Of a DNA stretch of 64,000 bases, positions 8,019 through 17,116 are shown in pieces. Under the pieces are notes generated by a model, which was given only the letters and a program-made list of their open reading frames with translations, searched no databases and was not told the DNA's origin. The first letter of the stretch is position 1. Each line of letters opens with the position of its first letter. Source of the stretch: Kitasatospora sp. Root107 (lineage in GTDB: Bacteria > Actinomycetota > Actinomycetes > Streptomycetales > Streptomycetaceae); contig NZ_LMCT01000067.1 in assembly GCF_001424875.1 (NCBI RefSeq), positions 415,267 to 479,266 on the forward strand, in the 5' to 3' direction. Position numbers and translations under genes: made by a program.

Positions 8019-8849
8019 GTGCCGAAACTGTCCGACGTCATCAACGCGCTCGAAGAGCTGTACCCACCGAGGTGGGCCGAGTCCTGGGATGCCGTGGGCC
8101 TGGTGTGCGGCGATCCCGAGGCCGAGGTCGGCCGGGTGCTGTTCGCCGTCGACCCGGTGCAGACCGTGGTGGACGAGGCCGTCGAGTGGGGTGCGGACCT
8201 GGTGGTCACCCACCACCCCCTCTATCTGCGCGGGGTCACCAGCGTCGCGGCCACCGGTTTCAAGGGCCGGGTGGTGCACGAGCTGATCCGGGCCGGGATC
8301 GGGCTGCACGTCGCGCACACCAACGCCGACCACGCCGACCCGGGCGTCTCCGACGCCCTCGCCGAGGCCGTCGGCCTGCGGGTGCTCGGGCCGCTGATCG
8401 CCGACCCGACCGACCCGGCGGGCCGCCGGGGCACCGGCCGGATCGGCCTGCTCGAACCGCCGCTCACCCTCACCGCCTTCGCCGCCCGGGTGGCCGCCGG
8501 GCTTCCCGCCACGGCCACCGGGGTCCGGGTCGCCGGGGATGGCGACCGGGTGATCACCCGGGTCGCGGTCTGCGGTGGCTCGGGCGACAGCTTCCTCGCC
8601 GAGGTCCGGGCCGCCGGGGTGGACGCCTACGTCACCGCCGACCTGCGGCACCACCCGGCCTCGGAGGCCACCGAAGCCGGGCCGGTCGCGCTGCTGGACG
8701 CCGCGCACTGGGCCACCGAGTGGCCCTGGCTGCGGCTGGCCGAGCGCGGCCTGACCGAGGCGGCCGCCGCGCACGGCTGGCAGCTGGAGACCAAGGTCTC
8801 GCACCGGGTCACCGACCCGTGGACCGCGCACGCCCCGATGAACCCCTAG
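8019..8849 (+). CDS. Nif3-like dinuclear metal centre protein
   Basis: 276 residues of the Nif3/YbgI/YqfO family. It has the metal-binding motif VVTHHPL at about residues 66-72, HTNADH at about 102-107 and a C-terminal DAAHWATEWP segment supplying the remaining His/Glu ligands. Members form toroidal hexamers with a dinuclear metal site; some are linked to GTP cyclohydrolase I-type activity, but the true function is unsettled. The start is GTG at 8019. It is the first of three co-directional genes (with the zinc-ribbon protein and the RNase H/phosphatase fusion), an order also known in mycobacteria (Rv2230c-Rv2228c). Confidence 0.93.
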   Translation: MPKLSDVINALEELYPPRWAESWDAVGLVCGDPEAEVGRVLFAVDPVQTVVDEAVEWGADLVVTHHPLYLRGVTSVAATGFKGRVVHELIRAGIGLHVAHTNADHADPGVSDALAEAVGLRVLGPLIADPTDPAGRRGTGRIGLLEPPLTLTAFAARVAAGLPATATGVRVAGDGDRVITRVAVCGGSGDSFLAEVRAAGVDAYVTADLRHHPASEATEAGPVALLDAAHWATEWPWLRLAERGLTEAAAAHGWQLETKVSHRVTDPWTAHAPMNP

Positions 8850-8909
8850 CTTCGCCAGAAGCCACCGCCGACCGACTTGCTGACAGACAAAAAAACAGGA
8901 GCCCCCGCC

Positions 8910-9653
8910 TTGATTGCCGCGCCCGCCGACCAGATCCGCCTGCTCGACCTCCAGGCCCTCGACTCCCGCCTCGACCAGCTGGCCCACCGGCGCCGCAGCC
9001 TGCCCGAGCACGCCGAGATCGACAAGGCCACCGCCGACCACACCGCCCTCAAGGACCTGGTGATCGCCGCTCAGGCCCAGCTCGGTGACACCGAGCGCGA
9101 GCTGACCAAGGCCGAGGGCGACGTCGAGCAGGTCCGCGCCAGGACCGCCCGCAACCAGCAGCGGCTGGACTCCGGCGCCGTCGGCTCGCCGCGTGACCTG
9201 GAGAACCTCCAGCACGAGGTCGGCTCGCTGGCGAAGCGTCAGTCCGACCTGGAGGACGTCGTCCTGGAGGTCATGGAGCGGCTCGAGTCCGCGCAGACCC
9301 GGGTGACCGAGCTGTCGGCCCGACTGGACCACTCCACCGTGGTGCTCAAGGAGGCCGAGGAGCGCCGGGACGCCGCCTTCGCCGAGATCGACGCCGACGC
9401 CGAGAAGGTCAAGCGGGACCGCGAGGCCGTCGCCACCGTGCTGCCGGCCGACCTGATCAAGCTCTACACCCGGCTGCGCGAGCAGCAGGGCGGCGTCGGC
9501 GCGGCCCGGCTGTTCCAGCGCCGCTGCGAGGGCTGCCGGGTCGAGTTCGCCGCCGCCGACCTGAACAGCATCAAGGCCGAGCCCAAGGACGCCGTGGTCC
9601 GCTGCGAGAACTGCGGCCGGATCCTGGTGCGTACCGCCGAGTCGGGCGTCTGA
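8910..9653 (+). CDS. Coiled-coil protein with C-terminal zinc ribbon
   Basis: 247 residues from a TTG start at 8910, chosen because AGGAG lies 8 nt upstream (8897-8901); the earlier start at 8877 has no such site. Most of the protein (about 10-180) is charged heptad-rich coiled coil. The C-terminus has CEGC and, further on, CENC, a four-cysteine zinc ribbon of the C4-type zinc-ribbon (CT398/HP0958-like) family. Such proteins are thought to be nucleic-acid-binding chaperones; the precise role in actinobacteria is unknown. It sits between the Nif3-like gene and the RNase H fusion, with only 4 bp to the latter, so the three are probably one operon. Confidence 0.88.
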   Translation: MIAAPADQIRLLDLQALDSRLDQLAHRRRSLPEHAEIDKATADHTALKDLVIAAQAQLGDTERELTKAEGDVEQVRARTARNQQRLDSGAVGSPRDLENLQHEVGSLAKRQSDLEDVVLEVMERLESAQTRVTELSARLDHSTVVLKEAEERRDAAFAEIDADAEKVKRDREAVATVLPADLIKLYTRLREQQGGVGAARLFQRRCEGCRVEFAAADLNSIKAEPKDAVVRCENCGRILVRTAESGV

Positions 9654-9657
9654 TCCG

Positions 9658-10806
9658 ATGGCCGGGCGGAGGTTCATCGTCGAGGCGGACGGGGGCTCCC
9701 GGGGCAACCCGGGCCCGGCCGGCTACGGCGCGGTGGTCCGGGACGGGGACACCGGCCAGATCATCGCCGAGGCGGCCGAGTTCATCGGGCGGGCGACCAA
9801 CAACGTGGCCGAGTACAAGGGCCTGATCGCGGGCCTGCGGGCGGCGCACGGGCTGGACCCCGACGCCCGGGTGGACGTCCGGATGGACTCCAAGCTGGTG
9901 GTCGAGCAGATGTCGGGCCGCTGGAAGATCAAGCACCCCGACATGCAGCCGCTGGCCGCCGAGGCGGCCACCGTGCTGCCGCGCTCCCAGGTGAAGTACA
10001 GCTGGATCCCGCGCGAGCAGAACAAGGACGCGGACCGGCTGGCCAACGAGGCGATGGACGCGGGCAAGGCCGGCCGCCAGTGGGAGCCCAAGGTCCGCCC
10101 GGCCGCGCCGATCGCCCCGGTGGACGAGCCGCTGCCCGCGCCCGCCGCACCCAAGGCGGGCTGGGCGGGCCCGGCCGACCTCGGTACGCCGACCACCTTC
10201 GTGCTGCTCCGGCACGGCGAGACCCACCTCACCCCGGAGAAGCGTTTCTCCGGCAGCGGTGGTTCCGACCCGGCGCTCTCCGAGAAGGGCCTCTGGCAGG
10301 CCGCCCGGGCCGCCGAGTCACTGGCTGCCCGGGGCACCGTCCAAGCCATCGTCAGTTCGCCGATGCAGCGCACCCGGCAGACCGCCGAGGCGGTCGCCGT
10401 CCGGCTCGGCCTGGAGGTCCGGTTCGAGGAGGGCCTGCGCGAACTGGACTTCGGCGACTGGGAGGGGCTGACCTTCGCCGAGGTGCAGGAGCGCCACCCC
10501 GACGACCTGGCGGCCTGGCTCGGCTCGGCCAAGGCCAAGCCGACCGGCAGCACCGAGAGCTTCACCACCCTCACCCACCGGGCGGGGGTGGCCCGGGACA
10601 AGATCTTGGCCAGGCACTCGGGCAAGACGGTCCTGGTGGTCTCGCACGTCAGCCCGATCAAGACCCTGGTCCGGCTCGCCCTCGGGGCCCCGCCGGACTC
10701 GCTCTACCGGATGGAGCTCTCGGCGGCCTCGTTCTGCGCGGTGCAGTACTACGCGGACGGCAACGCCTCGCTCCGGCTGCTGAACGACACCTCGCACCTG
10801 CGCTGA
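9658..10806 (+). CDS. Bifunctional RNase HI / acid phosphatase
   Basis: 382 residues. The N-terminal part (about 1-135) is an RNase HI-like domain with the DGGSRGNPGPAG motif, Glu in VAEYKGL and Asp in VRMDSKL. A Pro/Ala linker follows. The C-terminal part (about 180-382) is a histidine phosphatase with LLRHGETHLT (the phosphohistidine RHGE motif) and a second catalytic histidine in VVSHVSP. The same fusion is known from Mycobacterium (Rv2228c), where it has RNase H and alpha-ribazole phosphatase activity. It may therefore remove RNA from RNA-DNA hybrids and also serve cobalamin assembly. It starts 4 bp after the zinc-ribbon gene. Confidence 0.93.
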   Translation: MAGRRFIVEADGGSRGNPGPAGYGAVVRDGDTGQIIAEAAEFIGRATNNVAEYKGLIAGLRAAHGLDPDARVDVRMDSKLVVEQMSGRWKIKHPDMQPLAAEAATVLPRSQVKYSWIPREQNKDADRLANEAMDAGKAGRQWEPKVRPAAPIAPVDEPLPAPAAPKAGWAGPADLGTPTTFVLLRHGETHLTPEKRFSGSGGSDPALSEKGLWQAARAAESLAARGTVQAIVSSPMQRTRQTAEAVAVRLGLEVRFEEGLRELDFGDWEGLTFAEVQERHPDDLAAWLGSAKAKPTGSTESFTTLTHRAGVARDKILARHSGKTVLVVSHVSPIKTLVRLALGAPPDSLYRMELSAASFCAVQYYADGNASLRLLNDTSHLR

Positions 10807-10824
10807 CGCCCTCCCGGGGAGCCG

Positions 10825-11334
10825 CTACTCCCCGGTGCTGCCGTCGATCAGCTCGCGGAGCAGGTCGGCGTGGCCGTTGTGCCGGGCGTACTCCTCGATC
10901 ATGTGGGTGAGCACGTAGCGCAGCGAGTACGGCTGCCCGTCCTCGGCGTACGTCACGGTGTCCAGCGACCCGACCCCGGACACCACCGCGCGGGCCTGCT
11001 GGCAGACCTCTCGCCAGACCGCGAAGGCCCGCTCCGGGTCGGCCTCCGCCACCTCGAACTCGGCGCGCGAGCCGTCCGGCGTGCGCCCCCAGTAACTCGA
11101 CACGCCCTGGTCGGCGACCACGTTGAGGAACCAGCCGCGCTCCACGTCGGCCAGGTGCCTGACCAGCCCGAGCAGCGACATCGCCGACGGCGGCACGGCC
11201 CGGGTGCGCAGCTGATCGGGCGTCAGACCCGCGCACTTCATCATCAGGGTCTGCCGCTGGTAGTCCAGGAACTCGGTCAGCGAGGCGCGCTCGTCGGCCA
11301 CCCGGGACGGTTCGGTCCTGCTCTGCTCATCCAT
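10825..11334 (-). CDS. DinB/DUF664-family protein
   Basis: 169 residues from the ATG at 11334 (a longer reading frame upstream looks non-coding). It has the DinB four-helix layout with metal-binding histidines in LVRHLADVE and in THMIEEYARHNGH near the C-terminus. The family includes mycothiol-dependent and other thiol S-transferases; the substrate here is unknown. It converges with the RNase H fusion, with 18 bp between their stops, and lies just left of yaaA on the same strand. Confidence 0.87.
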   Translation of the reverse strand: MDEQSRTEPSRVADERASLTEFLDYQRQTLMMKCAGLTPDQLRTRAVPPSAMSLLGLVRHLADVERGWFLNVVADQGVSSYWGRTPDGSRAEFEVAEADPERAFAVWREVCQQARAVVSGVGSLDTVTYAEDGQPYSLRYVLTHMIEEYARHNGHADLLRELIDGSTGE

Positions 11335-11390
11335 CAGATGATCATCCCAGCACCGGCCCGGCCCGGTGCGGGTATTCCGACCGGTGGACT

Positions 11391-12191
11391 TCAGTGGATC
11401 TCGGTGACCACCACGTCGAGCTGCCACGCCTTGCGCGCGGACCCCTCGGCGGAGACCTCGACCCGGTAGCCGAGCCAGGCCAGCGCATCCACCAGCTCAC
11501 CCGGCGAGCCGGGCTCGAGACCGGCGTTCAGCAGGTCGCGGACCAGCCGGCCCTTGGTCGCCTTGTTGAAGTGGCTCACCACCGAGCGCTTCAGCTCGCC
11601 GTCCACCTCGCGCTCCTGGAGCACCCGCACGGTCGCGGTCCGGGACGCGGTCTCGCCGGCCGGCTTCCAGGCCGCCGCGTACGCCGAGCTCCGCAGGTCC
11701 AGCACCAGCCCCCGGCTCGCCACCGCCGGCAGCACCTCGGCCATCTCGCGCCGCCAGTACGCCCCGAGCGCCCCGAGCGGAGGAAGTTTCACACCCATCG
11801 AGCACCGGTACGGCGGAATCCGGTCACCGACCCGCACCGCCCCCCACAGCCCGGAGAAGACCAGCAGCGAGCGCTCGGCCAGCGCGTACGCGGCCTCGTC
11901 CAGCTTCGCCAGCCCGAGCGCGTCGAACAGCACCCCGGTGTACACCTCGCCCGCAGGCAGCGCCCCGGCCGTCCGCAGCCCGGCGTTCTTCGCCACCTCG
12001 CCGCGCAGCCCCTCGCTCAGCCCGAGCACCCCGCGCGCCGTCTCCTCATCCCCGGCACAGAGCCCGACCAGCGCCTCGAACACCGCCCGCCGCCCCGCCG
12101 TCAGCCCCGGCAGCGACAGCTCCTCCAGCACCAGCGGCACCCCGGCCTCCGCAGCAGCCTTCCCCTCCGACGGCGGCAACAGCACCAGCAC
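11391..12191 (-). CDS. yaaA: YaaA-family peroxide stress protein
   Basis: 266 residues starting MLVLLPPSEGK, the hallmark N-terminus of YaaA (DUF328/UPF0246), with a conserved FSGLWG stretch mid-protein and SHFNKATKGR near the C-terminus. In E. coli YaaA limits free iron and Fenton damage during peroxide stress and binds DNA through a helix-hairpin-helix-like region. Length fits the family. It diverges from the RNB ribonuclease gene across about 100 bp that must hold both promoters. Confidence 0.92.
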   Translation of the reverse strand: MLVLLPPSEGKAAAEAGVPLVLEELSLPGLTAGRRAVFEALVGLCAGDEETARGVLGLSEGLRGEVAKNAGLRTAGALPAGEVYTGVLFDALGLAKLDEAAYALAERSLLVFSGLWGAVRVGDRIPPYRCSMGVKLPPLGALGAYWRREMAEVLPAVASRGLVLDLRSSAYAAAWKPAGETASRTATVRVLQEREVDGELKRSVVSHFNKATKGRLVRDLLNAGLEPGSPGELVDALAWLGYRVEVSAEGSARKAWQLDVVVTEIH

Positions 12192-12290
12192 GGCGACACC
12201 CCTTCAACACTCTGTGGCAACGAACGCTCCCACTGTACGTGCCGCCCGGTCCGACGGGCCGTCAGCTCCCGGCGGCCGTACGCTGCCAGC

Positions 12291-13742
12291 ATGCCGCGTC
12301 AACAGCTGAGGATCAGGGCCGCCGACACCGCTCGGATCAACCGCGAGCTGGCGGAGCTGCGGGAGGGGCTCGGGCTGCGGGCCGACTGGCCCGCCGAGGT
12401 CTCGGCCGAGGCGGAGCGGACGGCCGGGGTGCCGAGACTGCCGGAGTTCGACGCCACCGACCTGGCCCTGTTCACCCTGGACCCGCCAGGTTCGACGGAC
12501 CTGGACCAGGCGATGAGCCTCAGCCGCCGGGGGAGCGGCTACCGGGTGCACTACGCGATCGCCGACGTGGCCGCCTTCGTCCAGCCCGACGGGGCGATCG
12601 ACACCGAGGCCCGGCGCCGGGTGCAGACCCTCTATTTCCCCGACACCCGCATCCCGCTGCACCCGCCCCGGCTCTCCGAGGCCGCCGCCAGCCTGCTGCC
12701 CGGTGAGCTGCGCCCCTCGCTGCTCTGGCAGCTCGACCTGGACGCCGACGGGGCGGTCCTGCTGGCCGACGTCCGCCGGGCGCTGGTCCGGTCCCGCCGC
12801 AGGCTCGACTACGAGGGCGTGCAGGGCGCGATCGACTCCGGCGGGGCCGACGAACAGCTCCGGCTGCTGGCCGAGATCGGCCGGCTGCGGGAGGCCAGGG
12901 AGGCGGACCGAGGGGGCGTCAGCCTGCCGATCCCCGAGCAGGAGGTGGAGCCGGTGGACGGCGGCTACCGACTGGCGTACCGGGCACCGCGCCCCGCCGA
13001 CGGCTGGAACGCCCAGATCTCGCTGCTCACCGGCATGGCCGCAGCCGAGCTGATGCTGGACGCCGGGGTCGGCCTGCTGCGCACCCTGCCCGCCGCCCCC
13101 TCGGCGGCATACGACCGTCTTCGGCGCAGTGCGACGGCGCTGGAGGTGGACTGGCCGCAGGGCACCCCGTACCCCGACTTGATCCGCTCGCTCGACCCGG
13201 GCCGGTCCAACCACGCCGCCTTCCTGAAGGAGTGCGCCGGGCTGCTGCGCGGCGCCGGGTACCACGCCTTCGACACCGCCCAGGGGGTCGCGCCGCCCGC
13301 CGACCCCGGGCACGCCGCGCTGGCAGCCCCGTACGCGCACTGCACCGCGCCGCTGCGCCGGCTGGCCGACCGGTACGCGCAGGAGATCTGCGTGGCGATC
13401 GCCGGTGGCACCGACATCCCGCACTGGGTGAGCGAGCAACTGCTCGGCGTCCCGGCCCTGATGGCGACCGGTGACCGCCGGGCCCACGAGGTGGAACGGG
13501 CCTGCGTCGACCTGGTCGAGGCCGAGCTGCTGCGCGGCCGGGAGGGCGAACGGTTCGACGCGGTGGTGATCGACATCGACGAACGGCGGCCCGCCAGTGG
13601 CACCGTCCAGCTCCGGGAGCCGGCCGTGGTCGCCAGGTGCGAGGCGGACGGGGCTGCTGAGCTGCCGCTCGGCGAGCGGATCAAGGTCAGACTCACCCTC
13701 GCCGATCCGGCCACCCGGACCGTCCGCTTCGCCGTCGCCTGA
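12291..13742 (+). CDS. RNB-domain ribonuclease
   Basis: 483 residues from the ATG at 12291. The catalytic RNB domain has PGSTDLDQAMSL (the aspartates that bind magnesium) at about 65-76, VHYAIADVAAFV, and the C-terminal YAHCTAPLRRLADRY motif. It is shorter than RNase R or RNase II and lacks clear N-terminal cold-shock domains, as in the short actinobacterial RNB proteins. It should be a 3'-5' exoribonuclease in RNA turnover. The stop overlaps the ATG of the next gene (TGATG at 13740-13744), so the MFS transporter is translationally coupled to it. Confidence 0.92.
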   Translation: MPRQQLRIRAADTARINRELAELREGLGLRADWPAEVSAEAERTAGVPRLPEFDATDLALFTLDPPGSTDLDQAMSLSRRGSGYRVHYAIADVAAFVQPDGAIDTEARRRVQTLYFPDTRIPLHPPRLSEAAASLLPGELRPSLLWQLDLDADGAVLLADVRRALVRSRRRLDYEGVQGAIDSGGADEQLRLLAEIGRLREAREADRGGVSLPIPEQEVEPVDGGYRLAYRAPRPADGWNAQISLLTGMAAAELMLDAGVGLLRTLPAAPSAAYDRLRRSATALEVDWPQGTPYPDLIRSLDPGRSNHAAFLKECAGLLRGAGYHAFDTAQGVAPPADPGHAALAAPYAHCTAPLRRLADRYAQEICVAIAGGTDIPHWVSEQLLGVPALMATGDRRAHEVERACVDLVEAELLRGREGERFDAVVIDIDERRPASGTVQLREPAVVARCEADGAAELPLGERIKVRLTLADPATRTVRFAVA

Positions 13743-15205
13743 TGGGTGCTCAGGGGGAGCTGGACCGCCGTGGGCGGCTGCTGGTGTTGGGCATCTGCTG
13801 CCTGAGCCTGTTCATCGTCGGGCTGGACAACACGGTGGTGAACATCGCGCTGCCCGCCATCCAGAGCGAGTTCGACGCGTCCGCCTCCGGTCTCCAGTGG
13901 ATCATCGACGCCTACACCCTGGTGCTCGCCTCGCTGCTGATGCTCTCCGGCTCGGTCGCCGACCGGATCGGGCGGCGCCGGGTGTTCCGGGCCGGGCTGC
14001 TGATCTTCGTGCTCGGCTCGCTGCTGTGCAGCCTGGCGCCCTCGCTGGAGTGGCTGGTGGCGTTCCGCGCGGTCCAGGCGGTGGGCGGCTCGATGCTCAA
14101 CCCGGTGGCCATGTCGATCATCACCAACACCTTCACCGACCCGCGCGAACGGGCCCAGGCGATCGGCGTCTGGGGCGGTGTGGTCGGCATCAGCATGGCG
14201 CTCGGCCCGCTGGTCGGCGGCTTCCTGGTGGACAGCGCGGGCTGGCCGTCGATCTTCCTGATCAACGTCCCGATCGGCCTGATCGCCTGTCTGCTGACCT
14301 TCCGTCACGTCCCCGAGTCCCGGGCGCCGAAGCCCCGGCGGCTGGACCCGGTCGGGCAGCTGCTGATGGTGCTGCTGCTCGGTGCCGGCACCGCCGTGAT
14401 CATCGAGGGCCCGGGGCAGGGCTGGACCTCGCCGCTGATCCTCACCTTGGCGTCGGTCGCTGTGGTTTCTCTGCTCGTACTGCCCTGGTGGGAGCGGCGG
14501 GTGCCCGAACCGCTGATCGACCTGCGGTTCTTCCGCAGCGCCCCGTTCACCGGCGCCACCGTCACGGCGGTCTGCGCGTTCGCCGCACTCGGCGGCTTCC
14601 TCTTCGTCAACACCCTCTACCTGCAGAACGTCCGTGGCTACAGCCCGGTCGAGGCCGGGCTCTGGACCCTCCCGATGGCCGGACTGATGCTGGTCGCCGC
14701 CCCGTTCTCCGGCCGGATCGTCGGCCGGTACGGGCCCCGGTACCCGCTGCTCGGCGCGGGCGCGGCGCTGGCCGCCAGCGGGCTGCTGCTCACCCGGCTC
14801 GAAGCCGACTCGTCCGCCGGCCTGCTGCTCGCCGCGTACGCGCTGTTCGGTCTCGGCTTCGGCCTGGTCAACGCCCCGATCACGAACGCCGCCGTCTCCG
14901 GCATGCCGCTCGCCCAGGCCGGGGTGGCCGCTGCCGTCGCCTCGACCAGCCGTCAGATCGGGCAGTCGCTCGGCGTCGCGGTGATCGGCACCGTGGTGAC
15001 CACCGCCGTCACCGCCACCGTCGGGCTCCCGGCTGCCAGCCACGCGGGCTGGTGGATCATCACGGGCCTCGGCCTGACCATCCTGCTGCTCGGCTGGGTC
15101 ACCACCACCCCGTGGGCGGTCGGCACCGCCGCCCGGGTGGCCGCCCGGCTCAACCCGGGCGGCCGGCTGGACGGGGCGGTTTCCCCTACGGTGCGGTCGG
15201 GGTGA
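13742..15205 (+). CDS. MFS drug exporter, DHA2 (EmrB/QacA) family
   Basis: 487 residues with 14 predicted membrane spans. Motif-like features are LDNTVVNIALPAIQ in helix 1, SGSVADRIGRRR after helix 2 and GGSMLNPVAMSII. It is probably a proton-coupled multidrug exporter. It is coupled to the RNB gene by a one-base overlap. The last residues are translated from a 33-bp sequence that is the direct duplicate of the 3' end of the convergent P450 gene, so its natural C-terminus was probably altered. Confidence 0.9.
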   Translation: MGAQGELDRRGRLLVLGICCLSLFIVGLDNTVVNIALPAIQSEFDASASGLQWIIDAYTLVLASLLMLSGSVADRIGRRRVFRAGLLIFVLGSLLCSLAPSLEWLVAFRAVQAVGGSMLNPVAMSIITNTFTDPRERAQAIGVWGGVVGISMALGPLVGGFLVDSAGWPSIFLINVPIGLIACLLTFRHVPESRAPKPRRLDPVGQLLMVLLLGAGTAVIIEGPGQGWTSPLILTLASVAVVSLLVLPWWERRVPEPLIDLRFFRSAPFTGATVTAVCAFAALGGFLFVNTLYLQNVRGYSPVEAGLWTLPMAGLMLVAAPFSGRIVGRYGPRYPLLGAGAALAASGLLLTRLEADSSAGLLLAAYALFGLGFGLVNAPITNAAVSGMPLAQAGVAAAVASTSRQIGQSLGVAVIGTVVTTAVTATVGLPAASHAGWWIITGLGLTILLLGWVTTTPWAVGTAARVAARLNPGGRLDGAVSPTVRSG

Positions 15206-15255
15206 AGCGCACCGGCAGGCTTTACGGTGCGGTCGGGGTGAAGCGCACCGGCAGG
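15187..15255. repeat. 33-bp direct duplication at the MFS/P450 junction
   Basis: Two identical 33-bp copies (15187-15219 and 15223-15255) at a 36-bp period. The right copy encodes, on the minus strand, the last codons of the P450 (LPVRFTPTAP and stop). The left copy supplies the final codons and stop of the MFS gene on the plus strand. The duplication therefore extended or replaced the end of the MFS frame. Confidence 0.9.
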
Positions 15256-16442
15256 GCGGCCGGGCCGCGGGTGAACACGCCCTGTTCGGGCGGGAGTTCG
15301 ACGTCCCGCGGTTCGAGCTCGGGCAGGGCGTCCAGCAGTAGGTTGGCGCCCACCTCCACCTCGGCCCTGGCCAGCAGTGCCCCGACGCAGAAGTGCCGGC
15401 CGAGCGCGAAGGAGAGGTGGTCGGCGGCGGCCGAGAAGGCGGTGGTCGCCGAGAGATCGGTCCGGAAGACGTCAAAGGTGTCGGGGTCGGCGAACCGCCG
15501 GTCGTCCCGGTTGGCCGAGGCGAGCAGCGCGGTCACCACACTGCCCGCCGGGATGGTCCCGCCCGCGATGGCCACGTCCTCGGTCGGGGTGCGCATGATC
15601 ATGTGGACCGGCGGGGTGAACCGCAGCGTCTCGGCGAGGGCCATCGGGATCAGGTCGCGGTCCGCCCTGACGGCGGCGAACTGCTCCGGGCGGGCCAGCA
15701 GATTGCGGAACATGCCGCCGATCGCCTTGTCGGTGGTCTCGCCCCCGGCGGTCAGCAGCAGACTGCAGAACGCCTTGACCTCCTCGTCGGTCATCCGGGT
15801 GCCGTCGACCTCCGCCTCGCAGAGCGTGGACAGCAGGTCGTCGCCGGGGTGGGCCCGGCGCTCCTGGATGATCGGAATCAGGTAGGCGGCGAGCTCGTCG
15901 TGCGCCCGCAGCCCGGCGGCGGCCACCTCCGGGTCCCGGCTCAGGTTGGCGGCGAAGGCGACGAAGGTGCTGTACCAGGCGTGGAAGCGGTCGTGCTCCC
16001 GCTTGTCCAGGCCGAGCATCTCCACGATGACGTTCACCGGGAAGTGGGTGGCGAAGTCGTGCACCAGATCGGCCGAACCGGTCTGGCGGAACCCGTCCAC
16101 CAGTTCGCGGGCGTTCCGCTCGATCATCGGCATGAACCTGTCCCGGAGTGAGTTGCCCCGGAAGGCGGGCACCACCAGTGCGCGGTGCACCACGTGCTCG
16201 CGGCCGCTCATCTGGAGGATCGTCCGGCCGTGCACCGGCTCGGCCTGCCAGATGTAGTTGTCACTGCTGAACACCGGTTCGCGGACGGCTCGTTGGACGT
16301 CCTGGTGGCGGGAGAGCAGATAGCTCCCGGTGCCCTCGTGCCAGAGCAGCGGGTAGTCGTCGCGCAGGACGCGATAGGTGGCGTACGGGTCCCGAGCGAA
16401 GTCGGGCGAGAGTATGTCGGGGGCCTGTCCGGATCTGGTCAT
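15222..16442 (-). CDS. Cytochrome P450
   Basis: 406 residues from the ATG at 16442. The I-helix oxygen-activation motif is TAGGETTD (about 240-247), the K-helix has ETLR, and the haem loop is FALGRHFCVG with the ligand cysteine near 352. Length and motifs fit soluble bacterial class I P450s that need a ferredoxin and reductase, neither of which is nearby. The substrate is unknown. It converges with the MFS gene, overlaps none of it, and has its own promoter region shared divergently with rnpB. Involvement in the lanthipeptide cluster is unlikely given the distance and intervening housekeeping genes. Confidence 0.92.
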   Translation of the reverse strand: MTRSGQAPDILSPDFARDPYATYRVLRDDYPLLWHEGTGSYLLSRHQDVQRAVREPVFSSDNYIWQAEPVHGRTILQMSGREHVVHRALVVPAFRGNSLRDRFMPMIERNARELVDGFRQTGSADLVHDFATHFPVNVIVEMLGLDKREHDRFHAWYSTFVAFAANLSRDPEVAAAGLRAHDELAAYLIPIIQERRAHPGDDLLSTLCEAEVDGTRMTDEEVKAFCSLLLTAGGETTDKAIGGMFRNLLARPEQFAAVRADRDLIPMALAETLRFTPPVHMIMRTPTEDVAIAGGTIPAGSVVTALLASANRDDRRFADPDTFDVFRTDLSATTAFSAAADHLSFALGRHFCVGALLARAEVEVGANLLLDALPELEPRDVELPPEQGVFTRGPAALPVRFTPTAP

Positions 16443-16601
16443 GACGCTCCGTCCGTGGCAGTACGGTGACGGGCTGGCTCGGCAGGCTGCCCACGCTAGC
16501 GAGGGTGCGCCGCCGGGCGGTCGGCGCCCGCAGGGGAGCACCGGTGCACCTGACGGCGCGTGGACGTACCGAGCCTGTCCCGAGCGCAGTCCCCGAGCGG
16601 C

Positions 16602-16607
16602 TACGAT
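16602..16607 (+). promoter_or_regulatory. Probable -10 box of rnpB
   Basis: TACGAT at the right distance (about 12 bp) before the predicted RNA 5' end at 16619. No -35 hexamer with usual spacing is obvious. Confidence 0.45.
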
Positions 16608-16618
16608 GACCAGTACGG

Positions 16619-17025
16619 CGGACGAGCCGGCCGGGCGGTCGCGTCGGGTCCCTTCGGGGGCTCGCCGAGGAACGTCCGGGCTCCACAGAGCAGGGTGGTG
16701 GGTAACGCCCACCCGGGGTGACCCGCGGGACAGTGCCACAGAGAACAGACCGCCTCCGGCCTCGGCCGGAGGTAAGGGTGAAACGGTGGTGTAAGAGACC
16801 ACCAGCGACCGAGGTGACTCGGTCGGCTTGGTAAACCCCACCTGGAGCAAGGTCAAGATCGGCGCCTTCGGGCGCCGTGCGCGGATGCATGAGGGCTGCT
16901 CGCCCGAGTCCGCGGGTAGACCGCACGAGGCTGTCGGCAACGGCAGCCCTAGATGGATGGCCGCCTCCCCGGGCCGCGCAAGCACCCCGGGAGACAGAAC
17001 CCGGCGTACAGGCCGCGCTCGTCCG
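16619..17025 (+). ncRNA. rnpB: RNase P RNA (bacterial type A)
   Basis: The catalytic RNA of RNase P, which matures tRNA 5' ends. Recognised from conserved blocks in order: the GAGGAACGTCCGGGCTCC segment near 16668 (usual form GAGGAAAGUCC), the CACAGAGCAGGGTGG block, the CCACAGAGAACAGACCGCC block, the L15 loop GGTAAACCCC that pairs with tRNA CCA, and the distal ACAGAACCCGGCGTACAGGCC-like block split around 16995-17014. The 5' end (16619-16627) pairs with 17017-17025 to close stem P1, which sets the ends to within a few bases. ORFs overlapping this interval on either strand are not genes. Confidence 0.96.
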
Positions 17026-17042
17026 TCGCTTGGCCAAGAAAG

Positions 17043-17076
17043 GCCCCCTGATCAGCATTCTTGCTGGTCGGGGGGC
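17043..17076 (+). terminator. rnpB terminator
   Basis: 15-bp stem (17043-17057 with 17062-17076, two G-U pairs) with a TTCT loop, followed by a short TTCT. It lies about 18 bp after the end of rnpB. Confidence 0.85.
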
Positions 17077-17116
17077 TTCTCGGTGGCCTCGCGGGTCCGC
17101 GCTGTCGAGCTCGAGC

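Noticed and set aside
7797..9707. 636-residue minus-strand frame
   Set aside because: It is antisense to the Nif3-like and zinc-ribbon genes; rich in Gly/Gln/Val from reversed GC-rich codons and without any motif.
11394..12290. N-terminal extension of the RNB ribonuclease frame
   Set aside because: The open frame upstream of 12291 is antisense to yaaA; the homologous protein starts at the ATG at 12291.
13742..16442. P450 and MFS as tailoring and export genes of the lanthipeptide cluster
   Set aside because: They are 6 kb away on the far side of six housekeeping genes, and the MFS is coupled to the RNB ribonuclease gene.
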